From positions 7,626,001 through 7,690,000 of the forward strand of contig NZ_CP023699.1 of the NCBI RefSeq assembly GCF_008704495.1: DNA of 64,000 nucleotides, in the 5' to 3' direction. The translations under genes were made by a program, and so were the position numbers. Source of the stretch: Streptomyces kanamyceticus. GTDB lineage: Bacteria; Actinomycetota; Actinomycetes; Streptomycetales; Streptomycetaceae. Below the pieces are notes generated by a model. It ran no database searches. It saw only the letters and a list, made by a program, of their open reading frames with translations, and was not told the origin of the DNA. This document shows positions 61,298 through 64,000 of the stretch, in pieces (the first letter of the stretch is position 1; every line of letters starts with the position of its first letter).

Positions 61298-62620
61298 ATG
61301 ATGTGGCTGACTGTCTTAGCGTTGATCGTCGCTACCGCGGGGCTTCTGCGATGGCGGCGCCCCGCCTGGTACTGGCTGTCCTTCGGGATCGTCATCGCCG
61401 CGCTCCGTATCCGGCTGCGCTACGCGGCCGTGATGGACGCCTGTCACCTGACCGTCCCGGCCTCGCGCTTCCGGCTGGCCATGGCCCGTGCACTCAAGCG
61501 CGAGGTTCCTCGCCAACGAGTACCCCGGCTTCTGTGGCTGCGGCCGACACGGACCGGTCTCCTGCTGCGGATCCGGATGTGGCCCGGGCAGGACGCCTTC
61601 GAGTTCTCCTCGGCTGCCGACCGGCTGCGGCACTCCTTCGCGGTCCATCAGGTCACCTCACGCGAGATCAAGCCCGGCATCATCGAGCTCACCCTGACGG
61701 CCTTCGACGTGCTCAAGGACGTGCGGATGCCCGTCAAGACGGCCCGTGATCTGCTGAAGATCCCGGTTGCGCGAGTGGAAGACGGCTCGGTGCACTACCG
61801 CGACTATCGCGAGACTCCGCACTCGGTGACGGTCGGCGCGACCCAGTCGGGCAAGTCGGTCTTCCAGCGCACGGTGATCAAAGAGCTCTCCGCGCAGCCG
61901 GTGGCGCTGGTCGGCATCGACTGCAAGAAGATCGAACTTAGCCCGTTCGCGCGCCGCTTCTCCGCCCTGGCCGACAGCCCCGACGACGCGGCCGACCTCC
62001 TCGAAGCGCTCGTGGCGCGGATGGAGGACATCTACGACACGGTGCGGTGCGCCCAGCGGATCAGTGCTGACACTCCGGATGCGGAGATCGCCGCGAACAT
62101 CTGGGACCTTCCCGAAGAGCTACGCCCGGTCCCCGTCGTGATCACCATCGACGAGATCGCGGAACTCGCCCTGAGCGCCAAGCGCAATGATCAGCGTCGG
62201 GACCGGATCATCACCGCCCTGATCCGGCTGGCCCAACTCGGCCGCGCCGCGGGGATGTTCCTCGACATCTACGGGCAGCGCTTCGGCTCCGAACTCGGCG
62301 ATGGGATCACCATGCTGCGGGCCCAGTTGACTGGTCGGGTGGTGCACCGCGTCAACGACGAATCGACCGCCAAGATGACCTTCGGGGACATCTCCCCGCA
62401 CGCCGTGTTCGCCGCGACCCAGATCCCCAACGCGCGCCGCGGTACGGCCATCGTTGGCTACTCCAGCGGCGAGTGGACGCGCATCCGCACCCCGCACACC
62501 TCGATGCGCCAAGCCGTCGCCGCCTGCAACCGGCACGCCCATCTGACGCCGGATCTGCCGGAACTGGCCCGCTTCAAGCCCGCGCTGGACCCCGTGCCCG
62601 CAGTAGTTGAAGCGGCCTGA
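61298..62620 (+). CDS. FtsK/SpoIIIE-type DNA translocase (Tra, conjugative transfer)
   Basis: A 440-residue ATPase with two N-terminal hydrophobic segments (about 1-17 and 25-40), then the RecA-like motor: Walker A GATQSGKSV (180-188), Walker B VVITIDEIAEL, and the ARRGTAIVGYSSGEW segment near the end. In Streptomyces one such hexameric protein moves double-stranded DNA between mycelia. Codon 7 is TTA (61316-61318), so its synthesis should need the bldA tRNA. ATG at 61298 (or 61301) is taken; a TTG at 61292 overlaps the previous stop. Confidence 0.92.
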   Translation: MMWLTVLALIVATAGLLRWRRPAWYWLSFGIVIAALRIRLRYAAVMDACHLTVPASRFRLAMARALKREVPRQRVPRLLWLRPTRTGLLLRIRMWPGQDAFEFSSAADRLRHSFAVHQVTSREIKPGIIELTLTAFDVLKDVRMPVKTARDLLKIPVARVEDGSVHYRDYRETPHSVTVGATQSGKSVFQRTVIKELSAQPVALVGIDCKKIELSPFARRFSALADSPDDAADLLEALVARMEDIYDTVRCAQRISADTPDAEIAANIWDLPEELRPVPVVITIDEIAELALSAKRNDQRRDRIITALIRLAQLGRAAGMFLDIYGQRFGSELGDGITMLRAQLTGRVVHRVNDESTAKMTFGDISPHAVFAATQIPNARRGTAIVGYSSGEWTRIRTPHTSMRQAVAACNRHAHLTPDLPELARFKPALDPVPAVVEAA

Positions 62621-62703
62621 CCTCTCCTCCTGCTTCACGTTCGGCGTGACCGCCTCTCGCCAATTCCCTATCCCCGCCATGCCTGAAGATCGGAAGGATG
62701 ATC

Positions 62704-62880
62704 ATGCGTCACCCCTCGTTGGCCAAGATCATGGCTTGCATTGGTGGCTCGATCGCCCGGCGCGCCCGTAGCTTTCGCCGTGCGGCAGCGGGAGCGCGTC
62801 GTGATGCTCTGCTCGCGCGACTGGAAGTCGCCTCTCGGGCAGCTGAAGTCGACCACCGTTCACGTGCCAAGGGCCGGTGA
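62704..62880 (+). CDS. Small basic element protein
   Basis: A 58-residue protein rich in Arg and Ala (ARRARSFRRAAAGARRDALLARL), probably one amphipathic helix. GGAAGG lies 6 bases before the ATG at 62704; ATG at 62698 is an alternative. Its end overlaps the next small gene. Similar small genes follow tra in Streptomyces elements (spd-type), but I recognise no family. Confidence 0.6.
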   Translation: MRHPSLAKIMACIGGSIARRARSFRRAAAGARRDALLARLEVASRAAEVDHRSRAKGR

Positions 62881-63074
62881 GCGCAGTGTGCTCGCACTGT
62901 GAGGACCTCGCCCGCACCGTGGCCATGCTCGGTGACCTAGCCCTGTACGACCACACCCCGGGGGCCGATCAGGAGTTCATCAACGTGATGGGCCCGTCCT
63001 TGGCTGCCTCGCTGCCCGAGCCGCCGCCGGGCTACGACCCCACCCGTGGCCCCAACTACCCCGGTCAGGGGTGA
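62877..63074 (+). CDS. Small element protein
   Basis: A 65-residue protein, GTG start overlapping the previous stop (GTGA). It has CSHCEDLARTVAMLGDLALYD (one CxxC) and a Pro/Gly-rich C-terminus (PEPPPGYDPTRGPNYPG). Unrecognised family. It overlaps the next gene by 4 bases. Confidence 0.6.
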   Translation: MSAVCSHCEDLARTVAMLGDLALYDHTPGADQEFINVMGPSLAASLPEPPPGYDPTRGPNYPGQG

Positions 63075-63256
63075 CGGCCGTGACCGCGAAGAAGACCACC
63101 CCGCATAAGCCGCATCCTCCCGTGTGCCCGGACTGCAAGGGCGCGGGCGAGATCACCGAGACAGTCCGCGTCGGCATCCGCAAGGGCCGTGCAACCGACG
63201 ACCAACAGAGCGCTCTGTGCCCGAAGTGCTGGGGCACCGGAGAAGCCACTGACTGA
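63071..63256 (+). CDS. Small zinc-ribbon (DnaJ CxxCxGxG-type) element protein
   Basis: A 61-residue protein with two zinc half-sites of DnaJ type, CPDCKGAG and CPKCWGTG, separated by ~30 residues that include a basic stretch. GTG start overlapping the upstream gene. It probably binds one zinc ion and a protein or nucleic acid partner. It is part of the tra-spd operon. Confidence 0.7.
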   Translation: MTAVTAKKTTPHKPHPPVCPDCKGAGEITETVRVGIRKGRATDDQQSALCPKCWGTGEATD

Positions 63257-63331
63257 TCACAGCCGGGGCCGGGCGGCCGGACATGATGCCCCGCCCCGTC
63301 CTGGCTCCAACCTCGCGAAGGAGGTATGGAC

Positions 63332-64000
63332 ATGATCCGCTCGATCCGCCCGGACGCCGTTCTGATCCAAGCCGTGATCGCTGGAGCGTTGTCCTTCGCC
63401 CACCTGCACGACCTGGCGGCCGCGGCCGGACAGGACGACTGGAAGGCATGGGCCTACCCCGTATCGGTCGACCTGCTGCTTGTGGCGGCCTGGCGGCGGC
63501 TCCGCAGTGATGGTCCGTCCCGGCTGGCCTGGTCTTGGTTCCTGATTGCTCTGGCTGCCTCGCTGGGCGCGAACGTCGCCACCGCTGGATTCCTCGACCT
63601 GCAGCACCCCCCTGACTGGCTGCGGTTCGGCATCGCCGGATGGCCTGCGCTCGCGTTCCTTGGTGGCACCCTCCTCGCCCATGCACCCGACCGGGGCGCG
63701 GACGACCCGACACCGTCCCTACCGCCGAACAAGATCGCAGTTGAGGACCTCAAACGCGATGGCCCGGTGGCTTCCGACGATTCTCCCGCTCAACTCCCCA
63801 TCCCCGAGCCGCCTCCGTCCCTGGTCGCCGCAGACCCGGCGCCCGCAGCCGTGGTTCCGCCAGCGCTGGTGGCGCACGCTCGCAAGCTCGCCGACGACCA
63901 CCACACCCGAACCGGGGTCCGGATCGACCCCGCCACCCTGTGCACCCGCCTCGGCGTCCCGGCCCCCTTGGCCGACGCCATCGCCGCCCAACTCACCTGA
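63332..64000 (+). CDS. SpdB-like DUF2637 membrane protein (plasmid spread)
   Basis: A 222-residue protein with four hydrophobic segments in the first ~115 residues (AVLIQAVIAGALSFAHLHDLA, VSVDLLLVAAW, FLIALAASLGANVATAGF, GWPALAFLGGTLLAHA). A soluble C-terminus follows, ending in an HTH-like stretch (GVRIDPATLCTRLGVPAPLADAIAAQL). DUF2637/SpdB proteins help spread plasmids between septal compartments after transfer. A perfect AAGGAGGT RBS is 6 bases before the ATG at 63332; ATG at 63326 is too close to it. The stop codon is the last three bases of the window. Confidence 0.87.
   Translation: MIRSIRPDAVLIQAVIAGALSFAHLHDLAAAAGQDDWKAWAYPVSVDLLLVAAWRRLRSDGPSRLAWSWFLIALAASLGANVATAGFLDLQHPPDWLRFGIAGWPALAFLGGTLLAHAPDRGADDPTPSLPPNKIAVEDLKRDGPVASDDSPAQLPIPEPPPSLVAADPAPAAVVPPALVAHARKLADDHHTRTGVRIDPATLCTRLGVPAPLADAIAAQLT

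Larger units (their letters stand above)
57281..64000. mobile_element. Left part of a Streptomyces integrative conjugative element (AICE-like)
   Basis: The region carries a FtsK/SpoIIIE-type transfer ATPase, a SpdB-like DUF2637 protein, several small plasmid-type proteins and an HTH regulator with a Nudix hydrolase facing away from the transfer operon. This layout resembles pSAM2, where korSA and pif (a Nudix protein) oppose the transfer genes. Lower GC and long non-coding stretches set it apart from the flanking core genes. Replication, excision and integration genes should lie beyond base 64000. The left limit is only placed somewhere in 57281-57663. Confidence 0.75.

Overview
The window is actinobacterial and almost certainly from a Streptomyces chromosome. 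GC is very high, many genes start with GTG or TTG, stop/start codons often overlap (ATGA, GTGA), TTA codons are rare, and the gene set is typical of the genus: uvrC-rapZ-yvcK-whiA, gap-pgk-tpiA-secG, pgi, tkt-tal-zwf-opcA-pgl, ctaB/ctaA, the suf operon and dapD. The gene order agrees with what I remember of the SCO1958 to SCO1916 region of S. coelicolor, read in reverse number order.

Layout. 1-3.0 kb: the 3' part of uvrA and a crotonase-family gene. 3.0-11.2 kb: a run of small envelope, redox and regulatory genes (YceI, an MmyB-type regulator, a PfkB sugar kinase, a Rieske lipoprotein, an HTH regulator, a secreted papain-like protease with an anchored partner, an L,D-transpeptidase lipoprotein, and an ECF sigma factor coupled to a membrane protein with a catalytically dead L,D-transpeptidase domain). 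11.2-16.2 kb: uvrC-rapZ-yvcK-whiA, translationally coupled. 16.4-19.3 kb: a large secreted M14 metallocarboxypeptidase. 19.5-33.9 kb: central carbon metabolism (gap, pgk, tpiA, then pgi, then the leftward pentose phosphate operon tkt-tal-zwf-opcA-pgl) with secG and an RbpA-family gene between. 32.9-36.5 kb: haem A biosynthesis genes ctaB and ctaA with an amidohydrolase. 36.5-46.3 kb: a more accessory stretch with a membrane-anchored STAND ATPase with TPRs, a GT4 glycosyltransferase, a glycogen-debranching-type glucosidase, an ABC-2 exporter, a formate/nitrite channel and an AAC(3)-family acetyltransferase. 46.4-53.1 kb: sufR-B-D-ferredoxin-C-S-U-DUF59, ending in a strong terminator. 53.1-57.3 kb: a TetR/SMR pair, an HxlR-peroxiredoxin fusion divergent from an MFS exporter, and dapD.

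57.3-64 kb has a different character: lower GC, long non-coding stretches, and genes of Streptomyces integrative conjugative elements. These are a HEPN-like protein, an HD phosphohydrolase, a Nudix hydrolase and an XRE/DUF5919-type regulator facing away from a transfer operon (small OB-like protein, FtsK/SpoIIIE-type Tra, three small proteins, SpdB-like DUF2637 protein). The replication initiator, excisionase, integrase and right attachment site are not in the window and presumably lie beyond base 64000.

Most interesting points. (1) An ECF sigma factor overlaps a gene for a single-pass membrane protein whose outer domain aligns with the divergently encoded active L,D-transpeptidase but lacks all three expected catalytic residues, which suggests a pseudoenzyme sensor of cell-wall state. 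(2) Rare TTA (bldA) codons lie at codons 6 and 7 of the element's regulator and its DNA translocase, so conjugative transfer may be tied to development. TTA codons also occur in the STAND ATPase, the debranching enzyme and the amidohydrolase. (3) A 38-bp palindrome abuts the start codon of an apparently leaderless SMR efflux gene next to its TetR regulator. (4) A one-polypeptide HxlR-peroxiredoxin has its probable operator beside a divergent exporter gene.
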